25,155 bases of DNA. Source: Dechloromonas sp. (lineage in GTDB: Bacteria; Pseudomonadota; Gammaproteobacteria; Burkholderiales; Rhodocyclaceae). The first letter of the stretch is position 1; each line of letters opens with the position of its first letter. Positions 1 to 7,714 of this stretch are shown piece after piece. The notes below the pieces were generated by a model, which worked only from the letters and a program-made list of their open reading frames with translations, had not been told where the DNA came from and made no database searches. Location: positions 1 to 25,155 of the forward strand of contig JAFLDQ010000038.1 in NCBI GenBank assembly GCA_017302355.1, read 5' to 3'. Both the position numbers and the translations under genes were made by a program.

Positions 1-49
1 CGGCATCCTGGCCTTGGCGGCTGACCAGCTGATGCGATTGCGGCAATGA
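1..49 (+). CDS. C-terminal tail of an unidentified upstream gene (partial)
   Basis: The frame starting at base 2 is open to a TGA at 47-49 and reads GILALAADQLMRLRQ. It runs in from the left edge, so only about 15 residues are visible, too few to assign a family. The Leu/Ala/Arg-rich helical character would fit a transposase or many other proteins. The following 300 bases look like mobile-element scar, so a transposase tail is possible but unproven. Confidence 0.25.
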   Translation, partial: GILALAADQLMRLRQ

Positions 50-222
50 ATACGCGCTACCCACCTGATTTCCAGGGGATGCATTTGCCGATGCAGGGAG
101 CGCTTTGCACTGGATCATGAGAAAAATGACCTACGGATAAATTTGGCCACGAAGTTTACGTTTCACCATAAAAAAACGGCTTCAGCGAGGCCAAGCGTGC
201 CGGCTCAACACTTGCCGGCTGG

Positions 223-240
223 GAGTTTTGCAAGAGGCTC
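223..240 (+). repeat. 18-bp repeat, copy 1 (possible IS end)
   Basis: The sequence gagttttgcaagaggctc occurs here and again, same orientation, at 24745-24762. The flanks of the two copies differ. Its reverse complement begins GAGCCTCTTGCAAAA, which resembles the kind of sequence found at insertion-sequence termini, but the element was not identified. Confidence 0.5.
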
Positions 241-255
241 AGACATTTCATTTTT

Positions 256-352
256 TGCCTATTTTTCCGGTCGACCGCAGCAGCCTGGATTCGTCTTCAT
301 CTGTTACGCCGCACCTCGCCAGTACCCTGTTCGGTCGACGCTAAAAATGGCC
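256..352. repeat. REP-like imperfect palindrome with GGTCGACC core
   Basis: The left arm at 256-278 (TGCC-ATTTTT-GGTCGACCG pattern) is matched by the reverse complement of 332-352 (GGCC-ATTTTT-GCGTCGACCG pattern), so the unit can fold into a long hairpin around a loop of about 53 bases. Related arms occur at 1010-1031 and 23866-23889. This is what a dispersed REP/BIME-type intergenic repeat looks like. The family is not named. Confidence 0.5.
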
Positions 353-360
353 AAAAATCC

Positions 361-645
361 TTATGCGGCAAGCCGTAGCGGATGAACCTCCGGCAAGGGT
401 TTTTGCTCGGCCAGCCAGAGGTCGTGGGCGGTTTGCATTTCCAGCCAGACCTCAGGGTTGGTGCCTAGCCAGGCGGCCAGACGCAGCGCCATGTCGGCGG
501 TAATGCCGGCTTTGCCGTTGAGGATTTTTGATAGCGTTACGCGCGAAATGCCGAGTTGTGCGGCAGCCGTGGTCACCGTCATGCTTTCGGGAATCCATTC
601 TCGGAGTACTTCGCCCGGGTGGGCGGGGTTGTGCATTCTGCTCAT
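361..645 (-). CDS. higA: HigA-family addiction module antitoxin (XRE-type HTH)
   Basis: This 94-residue protein has the typical HigA/VapI form. It begins MSRMHNPAHPGEVLREWI, followed by a helix-turn-helix around residues 25-47 (AAAQLGISRVTLSKILNGKA) and the C-terminal WLGTNPEVWLEMQ helix. The family neutralises the HigB toxin and represses its own promoter by operator binding. It lies 9 bases downstream of higB on the same strand; the higB TGA sits beside an AGAGG ribosome-binding site 6 bases before this ATG, so the two are co-translated. Toxin-first order is the hallmark of higBA loci. Length and motifs are complete and nothing appears broken. Confidence 0.93.
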   Translation of the reverse strand: MSRMHNPAHPGEVLREWIPESMTVTTAAAQLGISRVTLSKILNGKAGITADMALRLAAWLGTNPEVWLEMQTAHDLWLAEQKPLPEVHPLRLAA

Positions 646-654
646 CGCTACCTC

Positions 655-924
655 TCAGTGGTAATCCTGATAATCGACCAGGACGGCGTCTTCGCCTTCA
701 AAATAAAATGTCATCCGCCAATTGCCGTTGACCCAGACAGACCAGTGTCCATTGCTCAACTGGTGCAAACGCCAGCCCGATGCGCTCATGTCCTTGATCT
801 GCCTGGCCTTGTCGAGCATGGTCAGTTGCAGACGGAGGCGGTTGGCATGGCGGGGTTGTATCCCCTTTTTGCTGCCGCTGCGAAAAAACGCTTCCAGCCC
901 TTTGTGGACGAATGACTTGATCAT
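655..924 (-). CDS. higB: HigB-family toxin (RelE/ParE superfamily mRNA interferase)
   Basis: This 89-residue protein begins MIKSFVHKGLEAFFRSGSKKG and contains RLRLQLTMLDKA and the C-terminal block WRMTFYFEGEDAVLVDYQDYH, as in HigB/plasmid-maintenance killer proteins. Family members cleave mRNA on the ribosome and are held inactive by HigA. The gene precedes higA by 9 bases. The ATG at 924 matches the conserved family N-terminus, yet no Shine-Dalgarno is visible before it, and a -10-like hexamer lies only 6 bases upstream, suggesting a leaderless transcript. The protein looks full length. Activity is inferred from family only. Confidence 0.93.
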   Translation of the reverse strand: MIKSFVHKGLEAFFRSGSKKGIQPRHANRLRLQLTMLDKARQIKDMSASGWRLHQLSNGHWSVWVNGNWRMTFYFEGEDAVLVDYQDYH

Positions 925-930
925 GGACGG

Positions 931-959
931 AGTGTAAAGTGTATATTTACAGGTTGCAA
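931..959 (-). promoter_or_regulatory. Predicted higBA promoter with overlapping inverted repeat
   Basis: Read on the minus strand, TTGCAA (959-954) and TACACT (936-931) are separated by 17 bases, a sigma70-like arrangement. The inverted repeat TGTAAA-N7-TTTACA spans 933-951 and covers the -10 and most of the spacer, where an autoregulating HigA would be expected to bind. The predicted transcription start falls at or next to the higB ATG. The operator role is inference. Confidence 0.55.
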
Positions 960-1009
960 ACGTATTTCTTCCGCCAGCAACTCCTCAAGTCGGATTTTTC
1001 AACCTGCTG

Positions 1010-1031
1010 CGGTCAACGCTCCAAAAAGGCC
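1010..1031 (-). repeat. Single arm of the GGTCGACC-type repeat upstream of higB
   Basis: The plus strand here (CGGTCAACGCT, then AAAAAGGCC) aligns with 332-352 (CGGTCGACGCT, then AAAAATGGCC) apart from small gaps and one or two substitutions. Similar sequences therefore sit on both sides of the higBA module in the same orientation. The surrounding stretch 952-1049 holds no gene, and no clear rho-independent terminator is visible. Confidence 0.4.
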
Positions 1032-1049
1032 GAAAACCGGATCGCTACC

Positions 1050-2140
<1,091 letters not shown>

Positions 2141-2144
<4 letters not shown>

Positions 2145-2692
2145 GGCAGAGCCTCCTTCCATTTTTCGACGGTGTAGCGTTCAAGGCGGACATCCGGACC
2201 CCAGTAGCCGGCCGGCAGCCCCGCCTTCTGTTTTAGACGGGCCATGAAGGCGGCCGGTTCAGACAACTGTTCCCAGACTTGCGGCAGGAAGGTCGCGCGC
2301 CGGCCACCGGCAGTGAAGATGACGCCGTCGACGTTCGGGCGCAACCGGGCGAGGGCGTCGGCCTCGTCGCGGAAAGTCATGGGTCTGGCGGGCGTCAGCA
2401 GCGAGACCTCGACGCGGGTGAGAGGCAGTTCCTCGACACTCAGCGGGTTGAAGCGCGGGTCGCGGAATGCCGCATTACGGGCGTTTTCCTGAACGTCCTG
2501 GAGCAGCGGGCGCCAGGCTTCGAGGCTGCCGATGCAGCCGCGCAGGTCGCCATGCTGCGTGAGGGTGACGAAGCTGGCGCCCGATTTGTGCAGTTCCGGC
2601 AGGTCGACCGCAACCGGCGCGCCGGGCAGGCCGAAGCGGGCGGCGATGGCGTTGCGCGCCACCGTCAGCAGGAGGGCGCCGAGATCAGGCAT
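2141..2692 (-). CDS. amrA: AmmeMemoRadiSam system protein A (AMMECR1 domain)
   Basis: This 183-residue protein is a single AMMECR1 domain. The signature LRGCIGS is at residues 50-56, followed by NARNAAFRDPRFNPLS, which also matches the family, and ATFLPQVWEQL near residue 133. The human homologue AMMECR1 is linked to a contiguous gene deletion syndrome. Molecular activity is unknown; the invariant Cys53 in the LRGCIGS loop has been proposed as functional. Its start overlaps the end of amrB by 8 bases, and its stop overlaps the amrS start by 4, so the three products are probably made in fixed ratio. The length is normal for a bacterial single-domain member. Confidence 0.93.
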
Positions 2693-3485
2693 CGCTTGCT
2701 TCCGTGAAAGTGAATGCGGCGTAGCCGACGACGCGCTGTTTGTCGCCGGCGGTGTCGCCGGAATTGCAACGATGGATCAGCTGCGGCGCCAGGCCGCGCT
2801 GGCGGGCGGCGAGCAGCAGGCCGTTGACCGGGTAGGCGCCGCAGGCCTGTTCGGGCCGAATGTGGGTGTCGAGCTGCAGGATGTGCGTGCAGGTGTCGCG
2901 ATCCACCTGATTGGCGGCGCCATAGGGCAGGAAATGCGAGAGGTCGGAACTGATGACGATCAGCGTTTCCGGCCCGCCCCACAGCAGGTCGAGGACTTCG
3001 GCGACGGCTTGCGGCGTCGCGTGACCGACGGCGAGCGGAACGAGGGTGAAGTCGTCGAGCACGCGCTGCAGGAAGGGCAGATGAACCTCCAGCGAATGCT
3101 CCTCGGCATGCGCGCGGTCGCTGAAGACGATCTGCGGCAGCGTCGCGAGGCGGGCGATGGCGGCGCCGTCGAGCGGGATGCCGCCGAGCGGCGTGGCGAA
3201 GGCGCCGGCTTTCGGCACGGCGATGCCGTCGACCGCAACCCGATGCGTCGGGCCGAGCAGCACCACGCGGCGGATCGTCGAACGCCACGGGGCGAGTAAC
3301 GCATACGCCATGGCGGCGGTCGACCCGGAGTAGACGTAACCGGCGTGCGGCGCGATCAGCGCCTTGGGTTGCGGCGCTTCGCTCGCCGGCGCCGCGGCCA
3401 GCAACTGGTCGACGGTGGCGGCCAGAACGGCCGGACGGCCGGGGTAGAACATGCCGGCGACGGCGGGAGAACGGGTGATTGTCAC
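2685..3485 (-). CDS. amrB: AmmeMemoRadiSam system protein B (Memo-like)
   Basis: This 266-residue protein of the Memo/LigB-like fold has conserved candidate metal or active-site residues: H47 in APHAGY, H81 in GPTHR, H126/H130/H135 in HAEEHSLEVH, D181 and H184 in SSDLSHF, and C215 in ACGAYP. These correspond to the positions that form the metal site in human MEMO1. I chose the GTG at 3485 because GAGGAG lies 6 bases upstream and the protein then begins TITRSPAVAGMFYPG, the conserved N-terminus. The longer frame to 3557 would run into the preceding gene. The physiological role is unknown. It lies 10 bases downstream of the MgtC-like gene. Confidence 0.92.
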   Translation of the reverse strand: MTITRSPAVAGMFYPGRPAVLAATVDQLLAAAPASEAPQPKALIAPHAGYVYSGSTAAMAYALLAPWRSTIRRVVLLGPTHRVAVDGIAVPKAGAFATPLGGIPLDGAAIARLATLPQIVFSDRAHAEEHSLEVHLPFLQRVLDDFTLVPLAVGHATPQAVAEVLDLLWGGPETLIVISSDLSHFLPYGAANQVDRDTCTHILQLDTHIRPEQACGAYPVNGLLLAARQRGLAPQLIHRCNSGDTAGDKQRVVGYAAFTFTEASDA

Positions 3486-3495
3486 GGTCGACTCC

Positions 3496-4752
3496 TCAAA
3501 CGAGCAATAATCCAAGGGCCATGCCGCCGCCGATGGCGAACAGGCCGGGCAGCGCATGGCGCGCCAGCTGGCCGCCGCCGATGCTGACGACGAGGCCGAT
3601 CTTGAAAACCAGGTTGGCCATCAGCGCCAGCGTCACGGCCGTCACGGCATCGCTGGCCGGAATTTTCTCGAGGTTGTACAGGCGCAGGCTGGACAGCACG
3701 CTGGCATCGGCATCGGTAACCCCCGAAGCCAGCGCGACGGCAAAGAGGCCGCGGTTGCCGGCGATATCCTGCAACCAGGCGGAGGCGAGCAGCACGAGGG
3801 CGTAGAGAAGGCCGAAGGAGATCGCGGTCTTGAGTTCGGTCGGGTTCTTGACCGTCGGTATCGGCAGTTCCCCGCCGGCGTTGAGGATCTTCCAGCCATG
3901 GAGCGTGATCATCAGCCCGGGCGCCAGGCCGCAGGCGAAGACCACGGCAATCTTCCCGACCAGCGACGGTGCGACGACACCGGCGACGACGCCGAGACGG
4001 ACCATGACCATCAGGTTGGCGATCAGGATGACGATCGCCGCCATGCGTACCAGATGCTCATGGTCACGGGCGTGGCGCGAGAACATCATGGTCGTCGCCG
4101 TGCTCGAGGCGAGGCCGCCGAAGAGGCCGAGAAGCGCCGCGCCGTGCCGGGTCCCGATGATGCGCAGGGCCAGGTAGCCGGCCAGGGCGAGGCCGGAAAT
4201 GAGGACGACCATCCACCAGATCTGGCGTGGATCGAGGGCGCCATAGGGCCCGTAGTCCTGGCTCGGGAGAATCGGCAGGACGACCAGCGACAGCACGGCG
4301 AACTGGAGGATGGAATTGATGTCCTTCGGCGTCATCCGCCGGCTGAAACGGCTGAGCTCGGCCTTGAAGTAGAGCAGCACGGTGGCCGCGATGGCGAGCA
4401 TGACCGCCAGCGTCGCGTAGCCGAACCAGACCGCGGCGCCGAGTCCGTAGGTGACGATGATCGCCGCTTCGGTGGTGAAGCCGCGATACTGCTCCTCCTG
4501 GCGGGCCGAGAAATTGGAGGCGATCATCGCGCCGGCGACGACCAGCAGGCCGGTGACCAGCAGCGCCGGGCCGCCGGTCTTGTCGCTGAGCAGGGCGAAC
4601 AGGCAGCCGAGCATGGACACGAGGGCGAAGGTGCGCAGGCCGGCTGCCGACTCCGGGCGGCGCTCGCGCTCCATGCCGACGAGCAGGCCGATGCCCAGCG
4701 CCGTCAGGAAGGCCTGAACGGGACCGGCCAGCTCAGGAGTCACGAAACTCAT
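3496..4752 (-). CDS. MgtC/SapB family membrane protein with DUF4010
   Basis: This 418-residue polytopic inner-membrane protein has the MgtC/SapB signature ALGIGLLVGMERERR at about residues 16-30. Several hydrophobic segments follow, then a DUF4010-type C-terminal half (GLFGGLASSTATTMMFSR, ASGVTDADA, GLLLV end). MgtC proteins are associated with Mg2+ limitation and virulence; MgtC-DUF4010 proteins themselves are uncharacterised. The ATG at 4752 is preceded by GGAGAG. An open frame continues upstream to 5112 but lies antisense to ispD and is not protein-like. The gene leads the amrBAS operon with only 10 bases to amrB, suggesting co-expression. Ion transport is plausible but not shown. Confidence 0.85.
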   Translation of the reverse strand: MSFVTPELAGPVQAFLTALGIGLLVGMERERRPESAAGLRTFALVSMLGCLFALLSDKTGGPALLVTGLLVVAGAMIASNFSARQEEQYRGFTTEAAIIVTYGLGAAVWFGYATLAVMLAIAATVLLYFKAELSRFSRRMTPKDINSILQFAVLSLVVLPILPSQDYGPYGALDPRQIWWMVVLISGLALAGYLALRIIGTRHGAALLGLFGGLASSTATTMMFSRHARDHEHLVRMAAIVILIANLMVMVRLGVVAGVVAPSLVGKIAVVFACGLAPGLMITLHGWKILNAGGELPIPTVKNPTELKTAISFGLLYALVLLASAWLQDIAGNRGLFAVALASGVTDADASVLSSLRLYNLEKIPASDAVTAVTLALMANLVFKIGLVVSIGGGQLARHALPGLFAIGGGMALGLLLV

Positions 4753-4779
4753 GGTTCTCTCCGGCTTTCCTTTATTCGC

Positions 4780-4785
4780 TAAAAT
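4780..4785 (+). promoter_or_regulatory. Predicted -10 element of the ispDF-thpR operon
   Basis: TAAAAT lies 6 bases before the ispD ATG, with no convincing -35 at 16-18 bases upstream and no Shine-Dalgarno. Transcription from it would begin at about the start codon. Confidence 0.4.
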
Positions 4786-4810
4786 TAGTCCATGCCACGC
4801 CATTTCGCAA
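4782..4810 (-). promoter_or_regulatory. Predicted promoter of the MgtC-like/amrBAS operon
   Basis: On the minus strand, TTGCGA (4810-4805) and TAATTT (4787-4782) are separated by exactly 17 bases. The predicted start gives a leader of about 22 bases containing the GGAGAG ribosome-binding site. The -35 lies inside the ispD coding region and the -10 overlaps the -10 proposed for ispD on the other strand. Confidence 0.45.
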
Positions 4811-5478
4811 TCGTTCCCGCCGCCGGCAGCGGATCGCGTTTCGGTTCGCGGAAGCCGAAACAGTATCTCGGCCTGCTCGGTCGTCCCTTGCTCCATCATA
4901 CGCTGGCGGCGCTGGTCGATTGTCCCGAGATCGACCGGGTCTGGGTGGTGCTGTCGCCGGAAGATGGCGAATGGGATGGCTACGACTGGTCCGGACTTGG
5001 TCCCAGGCTGGAAACCCTGCGCTGCGGCGGCGCGACGCGGGCCGATAGCGTCCGCAATGGCCTGCGGGCGGCGGCCATGGTGGCGAGCGACGATGACTGG
5101 ATCCTGGTGCACGATGCGGCCCGCCCGTGCCTGAGCCGGGAGATGCTCGCCGCGCTGCTGGGCGAACTGGCGGATGACCAGGTCGGCGGCCTCCTCGCCG
5201 TTCCGGTCGCCGATACCCTGAAGCGCGCCGATGGCGGGTGGCGCGTCGCCGCCACCCAGCCGCGCGACGGTCTGTGGCAGGCGCAGACGCCGCAGATGTT
5301 CCGTTACGGGCTGCTCAAGGAGGCGCTGGAGAAGTGTCGCGCCGTCACCGACGAATCCGGCGCGATCGAGGCGCTGGGTCTCCGGCCGCGCCTGGTCCGC
5401 GCCGACGCGACCAACCTCAAGGTGACTTACCCGGCCGATCTGGTCCTGGCGGCGCTGATCCTCAGGGGGCGAAAATGA
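4792..5478 (+). CDS. ispD: 2-C-methyl-D-erythritol 4-phosphate cytidylyltransferase
   Basis: This 228-residue enzyme joins CTP and MEP to give CDP-ME in the non-mevalonate (MEP) isoprenoid pathway. The nucleotide-binding N-terminus [18 protein letters not shown] (residues 8-25), [11 protein letters not shown] (81-91), HDAARP (107-112), [10 protein letters not shown] and [11 protein letters not shown] are all in place, and the length matches the family. It is cytoplasmic. Its stop overlaps the ispF start (ATGA). No ribosome-binding site is seen before the ATG; see the -10 element 6 bases upstream. Confidence 0.97.
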   Translation: MPRHFAIVPAAGSGSRFGSRKPKQYLGLLGRPLLHHTLAALVDCPEIDRVWVVLSPEDGEWDGYDWSGLGPRLETLRCGGATRADSVRNGLRAAAMVASDDDWILVHDAARPCLSREMLAALLGELADDQVGGLLAVPVADTLKRADGGWRVAATQPRDGLWQAQTPQMFRYGLLKEALEKCRAVTDESGAIEALGLRPRLVRADATNLKVTYPADLVLAALILRGRK

Positions 5479-5957
5479 GCTTTCGGGTCGGGCAGGGCTA
5501 CGACGTGCATCGGCTGGTGCCGGGGCGCAAGCTGATCCTCGGCGGTGTCGAGATTCCCCACGCGACCGGGTTGCTTGGCCATTCCGATGCCGATGCGCTG
5601 CTGCATGCGATCACCGATGCCCTGCTCGGCGCCGTCGCGCTGGGCGACATCGGCCGCCATTTTCCCGACAGCGACCCGCGCTTCCACGGCGCCGACAGCC
5701 GCGTCCTGCTGCGCGCCGCCGTCGCCCTGCTGGCCGAGCGCGGCTGGCGGCCGGTCAATGTCGACGCGACGATCATCGCCCAGCAGCCGAGGCTCGCCCC
5801 GCACGCGGCGGCGATGGCGGCGAATGTCGCGGTCGACCTCGGAATTCCCCCCGATTCGGTGAATATCAAGGGCAAGACCAACGAACAGCTCGGCTACCTC
5901 GGGCGCCAGGAAGCGATCGAGGCGCAGGCGGTGGCGCTGGTCGAACGTGTGCCCTGA
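5475..5957 (+). CDS. ispF: 2-C-methyl-D-erythritol 2,4-cyclodiphosphate synthase
   Basis: This 160-residue enzyme converts CDP-ME 2-phosphate to MEcPP with release of CMP, and normally works as a homotrimer. The metal ligands D10 and H12 (GYDVHRL) and H44 are present, as are GHSDAD (35-40), [10 protein letters not shown] (58-67) and KGKTNEQLG (132-140). Length is standard. It starts inside the ispD stop codon (ATGA), a common arrangement in proteobacteria. In this window the pathway's other enzymes (dxs, dxr, ispE, G, H) are absent. Confidence 0.97.
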   Translation: MSFRVGQGYDVHRLVPGRKLILGGVEIPHATGLLGHSDADALLHAITDALLGAVALGDIGRHFPDSDPRFHGADSRVLLRAAVALLAERGWRPVNVDATIIAQQPRLAPHAAAMAANVAVDLGIPPDSVNIKGKTNEQLGYLGRQEAIEAQAVALVERVP

Positions 5958-5988
5958 GACCGCCCGGCAGCCCGGCGCGCGGCCGGCA

Positions 5989-6525
5989 ATGGCGCGTGTC
6001 TTCTTCGCCCTGTGGCCTTCGCCGGAAGCGGCGCGGCAGCTCGCGGCGGTCGCCGCTTCCTTTGCCGCCGCGGCTGGCGGACGGGCGACCCGTCTGGAAT
6101 CGCTCCACCTGACCCTGGCCTTCCTCGGCGACGTGGCGGTCGACCGCCTGCCCGAACTGGAGCGGGCGGCGCGCGAGGTGCGCGGCGAAGCCTTCCCCCT
6201 GACCCTGGACCGTCTGGCCATCTGGCGGCACAACCGGGTTTTCTGGGCCGGCTGTAGCGTTCCGCCACTCGCCCTTGCCGATCTTTCGGCCGGACTCGCC
6301 GCCGCCTTGCGGGCGGCCGGCTTTGCCGTCGCCGATGGCGGGCGCACCTTCACCCCGCATGTCACGCTGGCGCGCAGGATCGTCGCGCTCGATGCGGCAT
6401 GGCCGGAGTGCGCGCCCGTTTCGTGGAGCAACCGGCGGTTCGCCCTCGTCCGCTCGACGCCGTCGGCCGACGCTTCGTCCTACCGGAGCATTGCCGAATT
6501 TCCGCTGCTCGCCGGCAGCGGCTGA
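5989..6525 (+). CDS. thpR: RNA 2',3'-cyclic phosphodiesterase (2H family, ThpR/LigT)
   Basis: This 178-residue 2H phosphoesterase has both catalytic tetrapeptides, HLTL (40-43) and HVTL (124-127), about 84 residues apart as expected for the LigT/ThpR group. Members hydrolyse 2',3'-cyclic phosphate ends of RNA and can ligate tRNA half-molecules in vitro. The start at 5989 gives MARVFFALWPSPEAA, matching the family N-terminus. A GTG at 5947 overlapping ispF would add 14 unconserved residues but would couple it to ispF. Neither start has a good Shine-Dalgarno. It converges with the PstS-like gene across 34 bases. Confidence 0.9.
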   Translation: MARVFFALWPSPEAARQLAAVAASFAAAAGGRATRLESLHLTLAFLGDVAVDRLPELERAAREVRGEAFPLTLDRLAIWRHNRVFWAGCSVPPLALADLSAGLAAALRAAGFAVADGGRTFTPHVTLARRIVALDAAWPECAPVSWSNRRFALVRSTPSADASSYRSIAEFPLLAGSG

Positions 6526-6559
6526 GCGCTGACCGCGACCGTTTCCCCGCTGGCGCCGC

Positions 6560-7618
6560 CTATTTCATGAATTGCAGCGGGCCGCCATCCTGCGGTTTGA
6601 TCTCCTCCTTGAAGCGCCCCATGATGCGTGCCTGCATGGCGGTCGGCAAGGGCGCGAAACCCGTGTTGGTGATGATGTCGTCGCCCCTCATGAACGCCCA
6701 GTAGAAGAAGCCGAGGGTCTGCGAGACGCTCGCGGCGGTCTTGGGCGCACGATCGACGAGGACGAAAGTCGCTTGCGTGATCGGCCAGCTGGCGCTGCCC
6801 GGCATGTTGAGCAGCGGCGCGTATTCATCGGCCGTCAGATTCATGGGCGACGCCTTAACCGCGGCTTTCAGGCCGGCTTCCGAAGGCGCGACGAACTTGC
6901 CCCCACGGTTCTCCAGCAGAACCGCATGCAGCTTGTCGCGCGCCACGCGGTCCAGCGAGACATAGGCGATCGCCCCGCGCGCGCCTTTCAGGGCTTCGAC
7001 CACGCCATCGTTGCCGCGCGCCTTGGTGACCGTACCGGGCCACGGCACGGTGTTGCCGCTGCCGATCGATCGTGACCAGTTTTCATTGACCAGGGAAAGG
7101 TAGCTGGTGAAGCCGGCGGTGGTCCCGGAACTGTCTTCGCGCACGATGCGGGTGATCGACGCCTTGGGCAGATCGGTCCCCGGATTCAATTCGGCGATGC
7201 GCGCATCGTTCCATTCGGTGATCCGTCCGGCGAAGATGTCGGCGAGGACCGGGCCGGTCAGCCGCAGATGTCCCGACCCGCCGGGGCGGAAGCTGATGAC
7301 CGGAACGATGCCGCCGATGACGGTGGGAAACTGGAACAGGTTGTTGCGCTTGATCTCCTCGCGCGAGACGGCGGCATCGCTGGCGCCGAAATCGACCTCA
7401 CGGGCGACGATGCGCTTGACGCCTTCGCCGGAACCCACCGCCTGAAAGGTCACGGGAAGCGACCTCTCCTTCGTGAAGCTCTGCCCCCAGGAGGCGTAAA
7501 TCGCCGCCGGGAGACTCGCTCCGGCGCCGCGAATGCCGGCCGCATTGGCTTGCTGCGCCTGGGCCATACCGGCGTGGGCAAGCCCAACCAAGATGAGTGC
7601 GATGCGTGCGATCGACAT
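6560..7618 (-). CDS. PstS-like periplasmic phosphate-binding protein
   Basis: This 352-residue exported protein has a signal peptide (residues 1-21, ending AQA before QQ). The mature part has the PstS fold markers GAGASLPAAIYASW, QAVGSGEGVKRI, FGASDAAVS, ITEWNDARIAELNPG and the phosphate-loop-like DSSGTTAGFTSYL. The ATG at 7618 has GGGGGAG five bases upstream; longer frames to 7708 lack this and would place the signal peptide internally. PstS feeds phosphate to the PstCAB ABC transporter, but no pstC, pstA, pstB or phoU is nearby, so this is an orphan copy, possibly sensory or accessory. It lies 96 bases after the EnvZ-like gene on the same strand. No clear Pho box was found upstream. Confidence 0.88.
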   Translation of the reverse strand: MSIARIALILVGLAHAGMAQAQQANAAGIRGAGASLPAAIYASWGQSFTKERSLPVTFQAVGSGEGVKRIVAREVDFGASDAAVSREEIKRNNLFQFPTVIGGIVPVISFRPGGSGHLRLTGPVLADIFAGRITEWNDARIAELNPGTDLPKASITRIVREDSSGTTAGFTSYLSLVNENWSRSIGSGNTVPWPGTVTKARGNDGVVEALKGARGAIAYVSLDRVARDKLHAVLLENRGGKFVAPSEAGLKAAVKASPMNLTADEYAPLLNMPGSASWPITQATFVLVDRAPKTAASVSQTLGFFYWAFMRGDDIITNTGFAPLPTAMQARIMGRFKEEIKPQDGGPLQFMK

Positions 7619-7714
7619 GAAATCTCCCCCGTTTAATTGAAGTTCGAGAACCTGCGCAGATTCCCCCGCGCTTTCCCGACGGCGCGGCATGGATTTCAAG
7701 GATAGCACGCCGGA

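Larger units (their letters stand above)
50..360. other. Gene-free left-edge region with hairpins and repeats
   Basis: No convincing gene is seen. It contains a short hairpin with GCCGGC arms at 199-204 and 214-219, an 18-bp sequence at 223-240 that recurs near the right end, and a long imperfect palindrome at 256-352. Base composition is more AT-rich than the neighbouring core genes. An open frame at 143-385 has no recognisable protein character and overlaps the higA 3' end. Confidence 0.6.

Noticed and set aside
143..385. 80-codon plus-strand ORF
   Set aside because: It spans a palindromic repeat and overlaps higA antisense. Its composition is not protein-like and there is no ribosome-binding site.
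3556..4782. 408-codon plus-strand ORF
   Set aside because: It is antisense to the MgtC-like gene, with Asp/Glu/Arg/Gln-rich low-complexity translation and no domain.
4753..5112. Upstream extension of the MgtC-like reading frame
   Set aside because: It is antisense to ispD. The family start and ribosome-binding site are at 4752.
6526..6559. Possible terminator between thpR and the PstS-like gene
   Set aside because: The AGCGG/CCGCT stem is short and imperfect, with no T-run.
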